Source of the DNA: Sphaerotilus natans
GTDB lineage: Bacteria; Pseudomonadota; Gammaproteobacteria; Burkholderiales; Burkholderiaceae_C
Assembly (NCBI RefSeq): GCF_900156335.1
Contig: NZ_FTMZ01000005.1
Span: forward strand, 1-64,000
Direction: 5' to 3'
DNA length: 64,000 nucleotides
Part shown: positions 48,420 through 57,633 of the stretch, one piece after another
How the letters are laid out: every line of letters starts with the position of its first letter
How positions within the stretch are numbered: the first letter of the stretch is position 1
Program-made: the position numbers and the translations under genes
Notes under the pieces: generated by a model
The model's database searches: none
Told to the model about the DNA's origin: nothing
Seen by the model: the letters and a program-made list of their open reading frames with translations, nothing else

Positions 48420-49376
48420 ATGCACACCTCCACCACCGCCTCCGCCCTGCCCTACGTCCCGCGCCGGCGCGCGCGTTCGCTGTTCGTGCCGCTGCGCGGG
48501 CTGCGCTGCCATGTGATGACCTGGGGCGAGCCCGCGCTGGCCACACCCGAGCGGCCGCCGCTGGTGCTGGTGCACGGCTGGATGGATGTCGGCGCCTCCT
48601 TCCAGTTCCTGGTCGATGCGCTGGACACGCCCCGCTTCATCGTTGCACCCGACTGGCGCGGCTTCGGGCACAGCGACAGCGCGCCCGGCGGCCAGCGCAC
48701 CGACACCTTCTGGTTCCCGGACTATCTGGCCGATCTCGACGCGCTGCTGCGCGCGCCCGGCCTGGGGCTGGCACACGCGCCGGCGGTCGATCTGGTCGGC
48801 CACAGCATGGGCGGCAACGTGGCGATGATGTACGCCGGCATCCGGCCCGAGCGCATCCGCCGCCTGGTCAACCTGGAGGGCTTCGGCCTGCCGCAGAGCC
48901 ACCCGGCGCAGGCGCCGGGCCGCTATGCGCAGTGGCTCGACCAGCTGCGCGAGCCCGCCGCGCTGCGCGACTACGACAGCCTGGACGCGGTGGCCGCACG
49001 GCTGCGCAAGAACAACCCGCGCCTGCGCGCCGACTTCGCCGACTGGCTGGCGCCGCACTGGTCACGGCGCAACGAGGCCGGCCGCTTCGAGATCCTCGGC
49101 GACCCCGCGCACAAGCAGCTCAATCCGGTGCTCTACCGCAAGGAGGAGGCCGTGGCCTGCTGGTCCCGGATCACCGCACCGGTGCTGTGGGTCGAGGGCC
49201 GCCAGACCGACGTGAGCAAATGGTGGGGCGACCGCTACCCGCGCGAGGACTTCGAGACGCGCCTGGCGGCGGTGCCGCAGCTCGCGCGCGCCACGCTCGA
49301 GGACTGCGGCCACATGCTGCACCACGACCAGCCCGAGGCGCTGGCCCGGCTGATCGCAGGGCATCTGGGGCGCTGA
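48420..49376 (+). CDS. Alpha/beta hydrolase
   Basis: 318 residues from ATG 48420; an in-frame GTG at 48411 lies inside the TACAGT box and is less likely. Fold signatures: PPLVLVHGWMDVGASFQFL (oxyanion HG), APDWRGFGHSD, VDLVGHSMGGNVAM (nucleophile Ser), APVLWVEGRQTDV (acid Asp), and the final EDCGHMLHHDQPE (His). Substrate unknown; it could be an esterase acting on hydroxy-acid esters given its neighbour. Confidence 0.9.
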   Translation: MHTSTTASALPYVPRRRARSLFVPLRGLRCHVMTWGEPALATPERPPLVLVHGWMDVGASFQFLVDALDTPRFIVAPDWRGFGHSDSAPGGQRTDTFWFPDYLADLDALLRAPGLGLAHAPAVDLVGHSMGGNVAMMYAGIRPERIRRLVNLEGFGLPQSHPAQAPGRYAQWLDQLREPAALRDYDSLDAVAARLRKNNPRLRADFADWLAPHWSRRNEAGRFEILGDPAHKQLNPVLYRKEEAVACWSRITAPVLWVEGRQTDVSKWWGDRYPREDFETRLAAVPQLARATLEDCGHMLHHDQPEALARLIAGHLGR

Positions 49377-49512
49377 ATCTCACTGAGCAGCACAGGTCTT
49401 TTGCATTTCTCGTCGGGTCACGGATCGGACAGCCGATGCGTGTTCCCCGCATGAGCCCGGCCCGGCGCGCCCGCCATGCCAAAATCGCCCTCTGTCACTG
49501 GACGAGAAGATC

Positions 49513-50617
49513 ATGGACATCGAACAAATCAACGCCATCGGCGCCACCCTGGCCGACCTCAGCGAGCGCACCACCGCGCTAAGGGGGTATCTTTGACTAC
49601 GACCAGAAAGCCCTGAAGCTGGCCGAGGTCAACGCCGCGCTGGAGAACCCCGAGGTCTGGAACGACCCCAAGCGCGCGCAGGAACTCGGCAAGGAAAAGC
49701 GCTCGCTGGAGACCGTCGTCGAGACCATCGACCACCTGACGACCCAGCTGGCCGACAACACCGAGCTCTACGAGATGACGAAGGAGGAGGGTGACATCGA
49801 CTCCCTCGTCACCATCGAGGCCGAGACCGCCGCGCTGCGCGAGACCATCGAGCGGCTCGAGTTCCGCCGCATGTTCTCGAACCCGGCCGATCCGATGAAC
49901 TGCTTCGTCGACATCCAGGCCGGCGCCGGCGGCACCGAAGCGTGCGATTGGGCCTCGATGCTGCTGCGCCAGTACCTGAAGTACTGCGAGCGCAAGGGCT
50001 TCACCGCCACGGTCGAGGACGTGACCGAGGGCGACACCGCCGGCATCAAGAGCGCCACCATCAAGGTCGAGGGCGACTACGCCTTCGGTCACCTGCGCAC
50101 CGAGACCGGCGTGCACCGCCTGGTGCGCAAGAGCCCGTTCGACTCCTCGGGCGGGCGCCACACCTCGTTTGCGTCGCTGTTCGTCTACCCGGAGATCGAC
50201 GACTCGATCGAGATCGAGATCAATCCGTCCGACGTGCGCACCGACACCTTCCGGGCCTCGGGCGCGGGCGGCCAGCACATCAACAAGACCGACTCGGCGG
50301 TGCGCCTGACGCACATCCCGACCGGCATCGTCGTGCAGTGTCAGGACGGCCGCAGCCAGCACAGCAACCGCGACGTGGCGTGGAAACGCCTGCGCTCGCG
50401 CCTGTATGACTTCGAGATGAAGAAGCGCCTGGCCGAGCAGCAGAAGCTGGAGGACACCAAGACCGACGTCGGCTGGGGCCACCAGATCCGCTCCTACGTG
50501 CTGGACAACAGCCGCATCAAGGACCTGCGCACCAACGTGGAAATCTCCGCGACGCAGAAGGTGCTCGACGGCGACCTCGACGCCTTCATCGAGGCGAGCC
50601 TGAAGCAGGGTCTCTGA
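49513..50617 (+). CDS. prfB: Peptide chain release factor 2, with programmed +1 frameshift
   Basis: 27 codons ([20 protein letters not shown]...) lead to an in-frame TGA at 49594-49596. The site is AGGGGGTATCTTTGAC, the classic RF2 recoding signal with an internal Shine-Dalgarno-like AGGGGG and CTT-TGA slip. After a +1 shift, reading resumes at GAC 49595 for 340 codons, giving 367 residues in all. RF2 hallmarks: SPF in [13 protein letters not shown] and GGQ in [15 protein letters not shown]. It ends translation at UGA/UAA and regulates itself through this frameshift. Confidence 0.97.
49583..49596 (+). promoter_or_regulatory. prfB programmed frameshift site
   Basis: GGGGGTATCTTTGA: a Shine-Dalgarno-like G-run 3 bases before CTT, then the in-frame TGA followed by C. 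When RF2 is scarce the ribosome slips +1 and makes full-length RF2. Confidence 0.96.
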
Positions 50618-50686
50618 CCCCGCCGCCGTCCGTCGACCGCGCAGCAGTTCGCGCGCGCCCTCACCTCGCTCACCGGACCTGACCCG

Positions 50687-51382
50687 ATGACCCCTGACGT
50701 GACTCCCGCCGCACTGCTGTTCGACATGGACGGCACCCTGATCGACAGCATGCCGCTGCACGACCGCTCCTGGGCGGTCTGGCATGCCGAGCTCGGGCTG
50801 CCCTTCGACGACGCCGGCTTCTTCGCCGCCACCGCCGGACGCACCAACCTCGAGATCCTGCGCGACCTGTTCCCGACACGCGACGAGACGGCGCTGGAGC
50901 GCCTGGCCGATCGCAAGGAAGCGATCTACCGCGAGATCGCGCTGCGCGAGCTGGGACTGATCGCCGGCGCCCGCGCGGTGCTGGCGCAGGCGCGCGAGCG
51001 CGGCCTGAAGCTGGCGATCTGCACCGCCGCGCCGCCGGCCAACATCGCGCTGGCCTGCGAGCGCTTCGGCCTGGGCGAACTGGTCGACACCATCACCAGC
51101 CCGGCCGACGGCCTGCGCGGCAAGCCGCACCCCGACATCTTCCTGGAGGCCGCACGCCGTCTGGGCGTCGAGCCGGCGCGCTGCCTCGTCTTCGAGGACG
51201 CGCCGCTCGGCGTCGAGGCCGCGCAGCGCGGCGGCATGGCCGCGGTCGCGCTGACGACCACGCTGCCGGCCGATGCCTTCGCCGGATTCCCGAACGTCGT
51301 CGCGACGATCGCGGACTTCATCGACTATTCCCTGCCCCACAGCCTGCCCAACAGCCTGGACCCCGAGACAAGCCATGCGTGA
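50687..51382 (+). CDS. HAD-superfamily hydrolase, beta-phosphoglucomutase-like
   Basis: 231 residues. Motifs: LLFDMDGTLIDSMPLH (two catalytic Asp), AICTAAPP (motif II Thr), GKPHPDIFLEAARRLG (Lys) and LVFEDAPLGVEAAQRGGM (acidic motif IV). The cap after motif I fits the phosphoglucomutase/phosphatase group. Substrate uncertain. The last 8 bp overlap the pepN start. Confidence 0.88.
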   Translation: MTPDVTPAALLFDMDGTLIDSMPLHDRSWAVWHAELGLPFDDAGFFAATAGRTNLEILRDLFPTRDETALERLADRKEAIYREIALRELGLIAGARAVLAQARERGLKLAICTAAPPANIALACERFGLGELVDTITSPADGLRGKPHPDIFLEAARRLGVEPARCLVFEDAPLGVEAAQRGGMAAVALTTTLPADAFAGFPNVVATIADFIDYSLPHSLPNSLDPETSHA

Positions 51383-54029
51383 AGGTACTGACACCCTGAC
51401 CCGGCGCGAGGACTACGTCGCGCCGAGCCACTGGATCCGCACGGTCGACCTGAGCTTCGACCTGGAGCCGGCCAAGACCCTGGTCATCAGCCGCATGCAG
51501 GTCGAGCCCAACGCCGACCGCCCCGGCCAGCCGCTGCGCCTGGACGGCGAGGACATCACGCTCACCCGCGTGCTGGTCAACGGCGAGAGCGTGTCCTTCC
51601 ACTTCGAGGACGGCCAGCTGGTGCTCGACAAGCTGCCGGCCGAGCCCTTCCAGCTGGAGATCCGCAACACCTGCGCGCCGGAGAAGAACACCCAGCTCAG
51701 CGGCCTCTACACCTCGGGCGGCGGCTTCTTCACCCAGTGCGAGGCCCAGGGCTTCCGACGCATCACCTATTTCCCGGACCGCCCGGACGTGATGGCGGTG
51801 TTCAAGGTCACGCTCAAGGCCGACGCGAAGCGCTTCCCGATGCTGCTGTCCAACGGCAACCTGGTGGAGTCGGGCCCGCTCGACAAGGGCCGCCACTTCG
51901 CCGTCTGGCACGACCCGCATCCCAAGCCCAGCTACCTGTTCGCGCTGGTGGCGGCCGACCTGGTCTGCCGCGAGCAGAAGATCCGCACCCGCTCCGGCGC
52001 CGACCACACGCTGCAGGTCTATGTGCGCGCCGGCGACCTCGACAAGACCGAGCACGCGATGAACTCGCTGATCGCGTCGATCGCCTGGGACGAGGCGCGC
52101 TTCGGCCTGAAGCTCGATCTGGAGCGCTTCATGATCGTCGCGGTCAGCGACTTCAACATGGGCGCGATGGAGAACAAGGGCCTGAACATCTTCAACACGA
52201 AGTTCGTGCTGGCCAGCCCCGCCACCGCCACCGACATCGACTTCGGCAACGTCGAGAGCGTGGTCGGCCACGAGTACTTCCACAACTGGACCGGCAACCG
52301 CATCACCTGCCGCGACTGGTTCCAGCTCAGCCTGAAGGAAGGCCTGACCGTCTACCGCGACCAGGAGTTCAGCCAGGACATGGCCGGCAGCCCCTCGGCG
52401 CGCGCGGTCAAGCGCATCGAGGACGTGCGCGGCCTGCGCCAGACGCAGTTCCCCGAGGACGCCGGCCCGATGGCCCACCCGGTGCGCCCGGACAGCTACC
52501 AGGCGATCGACAACTTCTACACCGCCACCGTCTACGACAAGGGCGCCGAGGTGGTGCGGATGATGGCCACGCTGGTCGGCCGCGAGGGCTTCCGCCGCGG
52601 CATGGACCTGTACTTCGCGCGCCATGACGGCCAGGCCGTGACCTGCGACGACTTCGCGCAGGCCATCGCCGACGCCAACCCCGACAGCGCGCTGGCCACC
52701 CGGCTCGAGGCCTTCAAGCGCTGGTACGCCCAGGCCGGCACGCCGCGCCTGAAGGCCGCCGGCCGCTTCGACGCCGAGACACGCAGCTGGACGCTGACGC
52801 TGTCGCAGCACACGCCCGCCACGCCGGGCCAGGCCGACAAGTGGCCCTTCGTGATCCCGGTGGCGATGGGCCTGCTGCAGGCCGACGGCACGCCGGTGGC
52901 CGGCTCCGAGCGTGTGCTGGTGCTGGACTCGGCGCAGCAGTCCTGGACCTTCGACGGGCTGGACGCCGCGCCGGTGGCCTCGCTGCTGCGCGGCTTCTCG
53001 GCGCCGGTCATCCTCGAATGGGAGGCCAGCGAGGCCGATCTGTTCACGCTGCTCGGTCACGACACCGACGCCTTCAACCGCTGGGAGGCCGGCCAGCGCC
53101 TGGCGGTGGCGCGCCTGCTCGGCGCGGTGCGTGCCGGCACGCCGCTGATGCTCGACGCCGCCTACCTCGACGCGATGCGCGCAGTGCTGCGCGACGCCGC
53201 GCTCGACTGCGCCTTCAAGGAGCTGGTGCTGACGCTGCCCAGCGAGGGCTATCTGGCCGAACGCCTGGCCGAGGCCGGCGAGCCGGTCGACCCGCAGGCC
53301 ATCCACGCCGCCCGCGAGGCGATGCGCGCGCAGCTCGCCCGCGCACTGCACGAGGACTGGGCCGCGCTGTGGGAGGCGCACGCCAGCACCGGCGGCTACC
53401 GGCCCGATCCGGTGTCCTGCGGCCGTCGCGCGCTGGCCAATCTGGCGCTGGCCCACCTGGTGCTCGACGCGGTCGCCCACGGGGACACGGTCTGGCCGGG
53501 CCGCGCGCTGCAGCGCTTCAAGGACGCCGGCAACATGACTGACCGCCTGGGCGCGCTGAGCGCGCTGGTGCACGGCCGCTCGCCGCTCGCCGCCAACGCG
53601 CTCGAGCGCTTCCACGCGATGTTCCGCGGCGAGGCGCTGGTGATCGACAAGTGGTTCGCGCTGCAGGCCGCAGCGCCCGAGCATGACGGCGAGGTCTTCG
53701 CGCAGATCCGCGCGCTGGCGAAGCATCCGGACTACTCGCTGCGCAACCCCAACCGCGCGCGCAGCCTGCTGATGACGATGACCGCGCTCAACCCCGGCGC
53801 CTTCCACCGCGCCGACGGCAGCGCCTACGCCTTCTGGGCCGAGAAGGTGCGCGAGATCGACGGCTTCAACCCGCAGCTGGCCTCGCGCCTGGCGCGGGCG
53901 CTGGACCGCTGGCGCGCGCTGGCCGAGCCCTACCGCACGCTGGCGCGCGCCGCCATCGAGCAGGTGGCCGCCAAGCCCGAACTCTCGCCCGATACCCGCG
54001 AAATCGTCACGCGCGCGCTGGCCGACTGA
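51375..54029 (+). CDS. pepN: Aminopeptidase N
   Basis: 884 residues from ATG 51375. M1 family: the exopeptidase motif GAMEN at 263-267, zinc motif HEYFHNWTGNR from 299, and the third ligand Glu in LKEGLTVYRDQEF. The N-terminal beta domain starts REDYVAPSHWIRTVDLSFDLEP and a long alpha-helical C-terminal half follows, as in the E. coli enzyme. Broad cytoplasmic aminopeptidase. Starts within the HAD gene's end. Confidence 0.97.
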   Translation: MREGTDTLTRREDYVAPSHWIRTVDLSFDLEPAKTLVISRMQVEPNADRPGQPLRLDGEDITLTRVLVNGESVSFHFEDGQLVLDKLPAEPFQLEIRNTCAPEKNTQLSGLYTSGGGFFTQCEAQGFRRITYFPDRPDVMAVFKVTLKADAKRFPMLLSNGNLVESGPLDKGRHFAVWHDPHPKPSYLFALVAADLVCREQKIRTRSGADHTLQVYVRAGDLDKTEHAMNSLIASIAWDEARFGLKLDLERFMIVAVSDFNMGAMENKGLNIFNTKFVLASPATATDIDFGNVESVVGHEYFHNWTGNRITCRDWFQLSLKEGLTVYRDQEFSQDMAGSPSARAVKRIEDVRGLRQTQFPEDAGPMAHPVRPDSYQAIDNFYTATVYDKGAEVVRMMATLVGREGFRRGMDLYFARHDGQAVTCDDFAQAIADANPDSALATRLEAFKRWYAQAGTPRLKAAGRFDAETRSWTLTLSQHTPATPGQADKWPFVIPVAMGLLQADGTPVAGSERVLVLDSAQQSWTFDGLDAAPVASLLRGFSAPVILEWEASEADLFTLLGHDTDAFNRWEAGQRLAVARLLGAVRAGTPLMLDAAYLDAMRAVLRDAALDCAFKELVLTLPSEGYLAERLAEAGEPVDPQAIHAAREAMRAQLARALHEDWAALWEAHASTGGYRPDPVSCGRRALANLALAHLVLDAVAHGDTVWPGRALQRFKDAGNMTDRLGALSALVHGRSPLAANALERFHAMFRGEALVIDKWFALQAAAPEHDGEVFAQIRALAKHPDYSLRNPNRARSLLMTMTALNPGAFHRADGSAYAFWAEKVREIDGFNPQLASRLARALDRWRALAEPYRTLARAAIEQVAAKPELSPDTREIVTRALAD

Positions 54030-54039
54030 GGCTCGGGCA

Positions 54040-54064
54040 GGAAGGCGTCAGGTCGACGCCTTCC
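54040..54064 (+). terminator. Hairpin after pepN
   Basis: GGAAGGCGTC pairs with GACGCCTTCC (10 bp) around a five-base loop. There is no T-run. It lies between pepN and fbp, before the TAGGAT box at 54073-54078. Confidence 0.6.
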
Positions 54065-54117
54065 GGAACCGGTAGGATCGCGCCCATCCTGAAACCTGTC
54101 CGTAACCCTGTCATCCC

Positions 54118-55146
54118 ATGCCCAAACGCATCAGTCTCACTCAGTACCTGGTCGAGCAGCAGCGCGAGCACGGCCACATCCCGGCCCAGCTGCGCCTGCT
54201 GATCGAGATCGTCGCGCGTGCCTGCAAGCGCATCGCGATCGCCGTCAACAAGGGCGAACTCGGCGAGGTGCTCGGCTCGGCCGACAGCGAGAACGTCCAG
54301 GGCGAAGTCCAGAAGAAGCTCGACATCATCTCCAACGAGGTGCTGATCGAGGCCAACGAATGGGGCGGCCACCTCGCGGCCATGGCCTCCGAGGAGATGG
54401 ACACCATCCATGTGGTGCCCAACCGCTATCCGCAGGGCGAGTACCTGCTGATGTTCGACCCGCTCGACGGCTCGTCCAACATCGACGTCAACGTCTCGAT
54501 CGGCACGATCTTCTCGGTGCTGCGCAAGGTGAACAACACCCGCGGCGTCTCCGAGGACGACTTCATGCAGCCGGGCAAGCAGCAGGCCGCGGCCGGCTAC
54601 TGCGTCTACGGCCCGCAGACCACGCTGGTGCTGACCGTCGGCCAAGGCGTGGCGATGTTCACGCTCGACCGCGAGACCGGCTCGTGGGTGCTGACGCAAA
54701 AGGACGTGTCCATTCCCGAGGACACCAAGGAATTCGCGATCAACATGTCGAACATGCGCCACTGGGCTCCGCCGGTGAAGCGCTACATCGACGAGTGCCT
54801 GATCGGCAAGGAAGGCCCCCGGGGCAAGGACTTCAACATGCGCTGGGTGGCCTCGATGGTCGCCGACGTGCACCGCATCCTGACCCGCGGCGGCATCTTC
54901 ATGTACCCCTGGGACAAGCGCGAGCCGGGCAAGCCGGGCAAGCTGCGCCTGATGTACGAGGCCAACCCGATGGCCTTCCTGATCGAGCAGGCCGGCGGCA
55001 TGGCCACCAACGGCACGCAGCGCATCATGGACATCCAGCCCACCAAGCTGCACGAGCGCGTCAGCGTGATCCTGGGCTCGCGCAACGAAGTCCGCCGCGT
55101 GACGGAATACCATCTGGACGACGCTGAAAAGACTTCCCAGGCCTGA
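54118..55146 (+). CDS. fbp: Fructose-1,6-bisphosphatase class 1
   Basis: 342 residues, usual length. Metal/substrate motifs: [22 protein letters not shown], the [14 protein letters not shown] strand and [19 protein letters not shown] (Glu ligand). It hydrolyses fructose-1,6-bisphosphate in gluconeogenesis. The tRNA-Thr gene starts 34 bp after its stop with its own -10 box. Confidence 0.97.
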   Translation: MPKRISLTQYLVEQQREHGHIPAQLRLLIEIVARACKRIAIAVNKGELGEVLGSADSENVQGEVQKKLDIISNEVLIEANEWGGHLAAMASEEMDTIHVVPNRYPQGEYLLMFDPLDGSSNIDVNVSIGTIFSVLRKVNNTRGVSEDDFMQPGKQQAAAGYCVYGPQTTLVLTVGQGVAMFTLDRETGSWVLTQKDVSIPEDTKEFAINMSNMRHWAPPVKRYIDECLIGKEGPRGKDFNMRWVASMVADVHRILTRGGIFMYPWDKREPGKPGKLRLMYEANPMAFLIEQAGGMATNGTQRIMDIQPTKLHERVSVILGSRNEVRRVTEYHLDDAEKTSQA

Positions 55147-55157
55147 TCTTTCCAGCC

Positions 55158-55163
55158 TATAAT
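55158..55163 (+). promoter_or_regulatory. tRNA-Thr -10 box
   Basis: A perfect TATAAT 17 bp before the tRNA. The best -35 candidate, TTCCCA at 55134-55139 (18-bp spacer), is weak and lies in the end of fbp. Confidence 0.65.
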
Positions 55164-55180
55164 ATGAGTCTTGCACCGAT

Positions 55181-55256
55181 GCCGGTGTAGCTCAGTTGGT
55201 AGAGCAGCGCATTCGTAATGCGAAGGTCGTAGGTTCGACTCCTATCTCCGGCACCA
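55181..55256 (+). tRNA. tRNA-Thr (anticodon CGT)
   Basis: 76 bases including an encoded CCA. D-arm GTAGCTCAGTTGGTAGAGC, anticodon arm GCGCATTCGTAATGCG with CGT in the loop, T-arm GTAGGTTCGACTCCTAT. The acceptor pairs GCCGG with CCGGC; the sixth pair is U-U. The 3' 49 bases are duplicated at 61987-62035 as the other boundary of the integrated element. Confidence 0.97.
55208..55256 (+). other. attL (49-bp core inside tRNA-Thr)
   Basis: CGCATTCGTAATGCG through the CCA end, identical over 49 bp to 61987-62035. The flanking bases differ on both sides (G versus T before, T versus G after). Confidence 0.93.
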
Positions 55257-55263
55257 TATAAGT

Positions 55264-55298
55264 CAACGGGTTAGCTCTGTTTCAGGGCTGACCCGTTG
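55264..55298 (+). terminator. Long hairpin just inside attL, element-borne tRNA terminator candidate
   Basis: CAACGGGT (55264-55271) pairs with ACCCGTTG (55291-55298) and the stem continues through AGC/GCT and CTG/CAG to a TTT loop. It lies 8 bp past the tRNA end and can replace the terminator displaced to 62044. Confidence 0.6.
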
Positions 55299-55312
55299 TG
55301 CTTTGTGGCGGG

Positions 55313-55334
55313 TCTGTAGGCATCCTGTAGGCAC
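55313..55334 (+). promoter_or_regulatory. Left integrase arm-type repeat pair
   Basis: CTGTAGGCA occurs twice with an 11-bp period. The whole 22-bp block is identical to 61851-61872 at the other end, in the same orientation. The left copy starts 57 bp inside attL. Confidence 0.7.
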
Positions 55335-55423
55335 GGTGGACGGATGACGCTAGACGATGGCGGCACAGCACCATCACAATCGCAGTCGATGCGACCCGCA
55401 ACAACCGCTCAACAGCACCCGAC

Positions 55424-55597
55424 ATGACGACTATCACGCTCTGGCTGCTCATCTCCGTCGGTACAGGCAACCGCCCTACTTCCGTCGTCGAACGCTTTGC
55501 AGAAGAAGCGCAGTGCAAGCAGGTGGCTGCAGCCATTCGGGCAGAGACGCTTCTTGACCCGCTCAACATCTGCATTCGAGCTGAAGTCGCACGCTGA
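55424..55597 (+). CDS. Small hypothetical protein (57 residues)
   Basis: MTTITLWLLISVGTG, then SVVERFAEEAQCKQVAAAIR, ending NICIRAEVAR. A short hydrophobic start followed by a Cys-containing helix resembles small phage/prophage proteins of unknown role (TVVERF...QC... pattern, from recollection). It is the only plus-strand gene of the element and converges on the terminase-like gene. The 167-bp stretch before it holds the hairpin and arm sites. Confidence 0.55.
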   Translation: MTTITLWLLISVGTGNRPTSVVERFAEEAQCKQVAAAIRAETLLDPLNICIRAEVAR

Positions 55598-55633
55598 CCC
55601 CGAAGCGCCGCGCCGGCGCAACAGCTCCGGCAG

Positions 55634-55945
55634 TCACTGCGGCAGCAGCCCATCCCATCCGGTGCCCTCATGCGCCGTCAGGGCGCCGGCCTGCCTCTGC
55701 GCCTTCTTGCCTTCGGTCTCGCGGCTGCTGCCAGCGCGCAGCAGCGCCTTTGCCGCATCAACGCGCAACCGACCATCCGCGCCTGTGTCGCGCATCACAG
55801 CGCGCAGGAACTCGACCGCCTCGGCGGCTCCGTCGTCCTGCGGCCGCACGCCGATGTGAGGCAGGGGTTCGGGCTGGCGTGGCAGTCGGCCAGCACCAGG
55901 GCGGGCGCCTCCGCGTCCGTTCGGGGTCTTGGTGTCGTTGCTCAT
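55634..55945 (-). CDS. Phage terminase small-subunit-like protein
   Basis: 103 residues from ATG 55945, chosen for AAGGAAG just upstream; ATG 55972 would add nine. It starts with the Gly-rich GRGGARPGAGRLPRQ, then AVEFLRAVMRDTGADGRLRVDAAKALL, and ends GKKAQRQAGALTAHEG...WDGLL. This order (GARPGAGR, then EFL..VM.D..AD...R.DAAKAL, then GKK) is that of TerS-like terminase subunits in proteobacterial phages. TerS selects DNA for packaging. No large subunit is in the element. Confidence 0.65.
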   Translation of the reverse strand: MSNDTKTPNGRGGARPGAGRLPRQPEPLPHIGVRPQDDGAAEAVEFLRAVMRDTGADGRLRVDAAKALLRAGSSRETEGKKAQRQAGALTAHEGTGWDGLLPQ

Positions 55946-56067
55946 CGCACTTCCTTGTGTGTGCTCACTCACTTTGATTGTTCTCTAGGGGCAAAAAGTT
56001 CTGTGCACGGCTCCGGGTAGGTCACCACCCCCGGGCCGCCCCGGACTTTGGTGCCCCCCCCTGTACC

Positions 56068-56181
56068 TCATCGCCTCGGCCAGCGGTGCAGCAGCTCCAG
56101 GACCGCAGCAGCGATGAGCCCCACAGCAGCGGCCCCGGGCTCCGCCAGCCACCGGACCAAGCGCAGCAGCCGGCGCAACAT
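56068..56181 (-). CDS. Micro-protein, 37 residues, one membrane helix
   Basis: MLRRLLRLVRWLAEPGAAA, then VGLIAAAVLELLHRWPRR. Basic ends and a hydrophobic middle suggest a small membrane peptide. Its ATG overlaps the stop of the upstream 117-residue gene by one base (TGATG), so translation is probably coupled. No family recognised. Confidence 0.5.
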   Translation of the reverse strand: MLRRLLRLVRWLAEPGAAAVGLIAAAVLELLHRWPRR

Positions 56182-56534
56182 CAGGCGTCAGCGCCGGGCG
56201 CTCGGCCGTTCATCGTGATGTCCACGGGCTCAGTGACCCAGGCGGGCGCAGTGACATCGGCACCAGGGACCAGCCGCAGCAGGAAGGCGACAGCATCGCG
56301 GGCGGCCCCCTGAGACAGCCCCTCGATGCTGCCAGCCGGCGCAGCGCATAGCGTGACCGAGCCAGCCCCTAGGCTGGTCCAGACGGTCATGCGCGCCAGG
56401 AGCGCGGGCGCAATGGAACGCACCCACAGGGCGCGCCATCCTTCGCTGACGGCGGGAACGGCTTCGATGTCGCGGGGCGGCTGCCAGAAAACGCGGAACT
56501 TGTCCCCGGCATCGTTCGTGAGCTTGATTTGCAT
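56181..56534 (-). CDS. Hypothetical protein (117 residues)
   Basis: It begins MQIKLTNDAGDKFRVFWQPP and is otherwise a mixed alpha/beta protein with no recognised motif; WVTEPVDITMNGRAP is near the end. Acidic N-terminal third, no signal peptide. It follows the 291-residue gene by 29 bp and is coupled to the 37-residue gene after it. Confidence 0.7.
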   Translation of the reverse strand: MQIKLTNDAGDKFRVFWQPPRDIEAVPAVSEGWRALWVRSIAPALLARMTVWTSLGAGSVTLCAAPAGSIEGLSQGAARDAVAFLLRLVPGADVTAPAWVTEPVDITMNGRAPGADA

Positions 56535-56563
56535 GGTGTATTCCTTCGTGCGGGTTCGGGTTG

Positions 56564-57439
56564 TCAGTGCAGCGAGCCGGCCGGCTGGTGGCGCACGGTC
56601 AGTCCTGCGGCCTCCATGTCCTCGGCGATGGCCTCCAGGTCCGCCACGTCGGCGCCCAGCGCATCGGCCACAGCTTCCAGGCTGTAGAGCGGTTCACCAT
56701 CGGCGGTGCAGTGTGTCGGCGTCGGCATCGTGATGCCGTCAGCCTTCAGCATCCGGTCGCAGCACCCCGGGTCTTGCAGCTCCACGGCCCGGATGATGGC
56801 GGCGAAGGCGCGCGGGTCTTCCTCGCCATGCAGGTCAATGAGGCGCCGGGCCTCGGCGAAGGCTTCGCGGATGGCGCGCTGCTCGGGCGTCTCGGTCTTG
56901 AGCCGGTGCCATGCCTCCATCGCGTCAACGACGGCGCCGGCCAGTTCTTCGGTGACGACACGCCCCGGCTTCGGGGAGGCCATGAGGGCGCGCACCTGCT
57001 CGGCTCGCACGGCCGCACGGTCGGCAAGCTCGCCAGCGTCGGCGGCGTCGGCCATGTCCTGCAGGCGGTCGGCGTAGGCTGTGCCGTCATAGGGCGCCAG
57101 CAGCAGCGCCAGGCGCAGGCCAGCAGCGTCACCAGCGGCGGCCAGCTCGCCCAGCAGGGCGGCCAGTTCGGCGGCCGGCATGTGGTCGGCGGCTTCCTCG
57201 GCTTCGGCGCAGTCGGCCAGCAGGTCGGCGATGCGTTCGGCCTCGGCGTCAGGCATGTCGTCCTGACCAAGCGCCGCGCGGATGGCGGCCCGTCCAAGCT
57301 CGTCGAGGTCTTCCAGGGACTCGGCGCCGGTCAGCGTGTAGACAGCGTGGAAGCGCCCCCAATCGGCGCCCAGAGCATCGCGGGCGGCGGTCAGGTTGCG
57401 CAGGCGGTTGAAGGTGTTGAAGGTGTTGAAGGCGGTCAT
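56564..57439 (-). CDS. Hypothetical Ala-rich helical protein (291 residues)
   Basis: Starts MTAFNTFNTFNRLRNLTAARDAL; the FNT repeat comes from a 9-bp DNA repeat at about 57410-57435. The body is helical and rich in Ala, Glu and Asp (AERIADLLADCAEAEEAADHMPAAELAALL is typical), with YDGTAYADRL and two Cys at GCCDR. The C-terminal 60 residues (SLEAVADALGADVADLEAIAEDM) could be a small DNA-binding-like bundle. Function unknown; it lies 14 bp after the 59-residue gene. Confidence 0.7.
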   Translation of the reverse strand: MTAFNTFNTFNRLRNLTAARDALGADWGRFHAVYTLTGAESLEDLDELGRAAIRAALGQDDMPDAEAERIADLLADCAEAEEAADHMPAAELAALLGELAAAGDAAGLRLALLLAPYDGTAYADRLQDMADAADAGELADRAAVRAEQVRALMASPKPGRVVTEELAGAVVDAMEAWHRLKTETPEQRAIREAFAEARRLIDLHGEEDPRAFAAIIRAVELQDPGCCDRMLKADGITMPTPTHCTADGEPLYSLEAVADALGADVADLEAIAEDMEAAGLTVRHQPAGSLH

Positions 57440-57453
57440 GTGGATTCCTCGAT

Positions 57454-57633
57454 TCAGTGAACGGTGCGGCCAGCACGCGGCGTCACGGCCAGCAGGCCAA
57501 GGGCGCGAGCGAACGGGCGCGGGTCGGTGTTGATGGCGGCCAGGACTCCCGGCCAGGACGGCGAGCGGGTCGCCGGGTCGGCGCGGCGCTGCAGCTCATG
57601 GACGACGGCTTGCGCGAGGTCGGCGGCGGTCAC
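57454..57633 (-). CDS. Small protein (59 residues) sharing a module with the relaxase
   Basis: GTG start at 57633 overlapping the relaxase stop (GTGA). The protein runs VTAADLAQAVVHELQ...ADPA..S..WP....AI..DPRPFA...G. The relaxase at residues 198-226 has the same pattern; 16 of 29 positions are identical. It may be a partner or a duplicated piece of the relaxase. A GTG start and coupling support real translation. Confidence 0.6.
   Translation of the reverse strand: MTAADLAQAVVHELQRRADPATRSPSWPGVLAAINTDPRPFARALGLLAVTPRAGRTVH

Noticed and set aside
44577..49058. Minus-strand frame of almost 1500 codons
   Set aside because: It runs across several genes on both strands with Arg/Ala/Gly low-complexity content; the real genes there have clear motifs.
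49594..49596. Nonsense mutation in prfB
   Set aside because: The TGA is the programmed frameshift site with the usual AGGGGG and CTTTGAC context.
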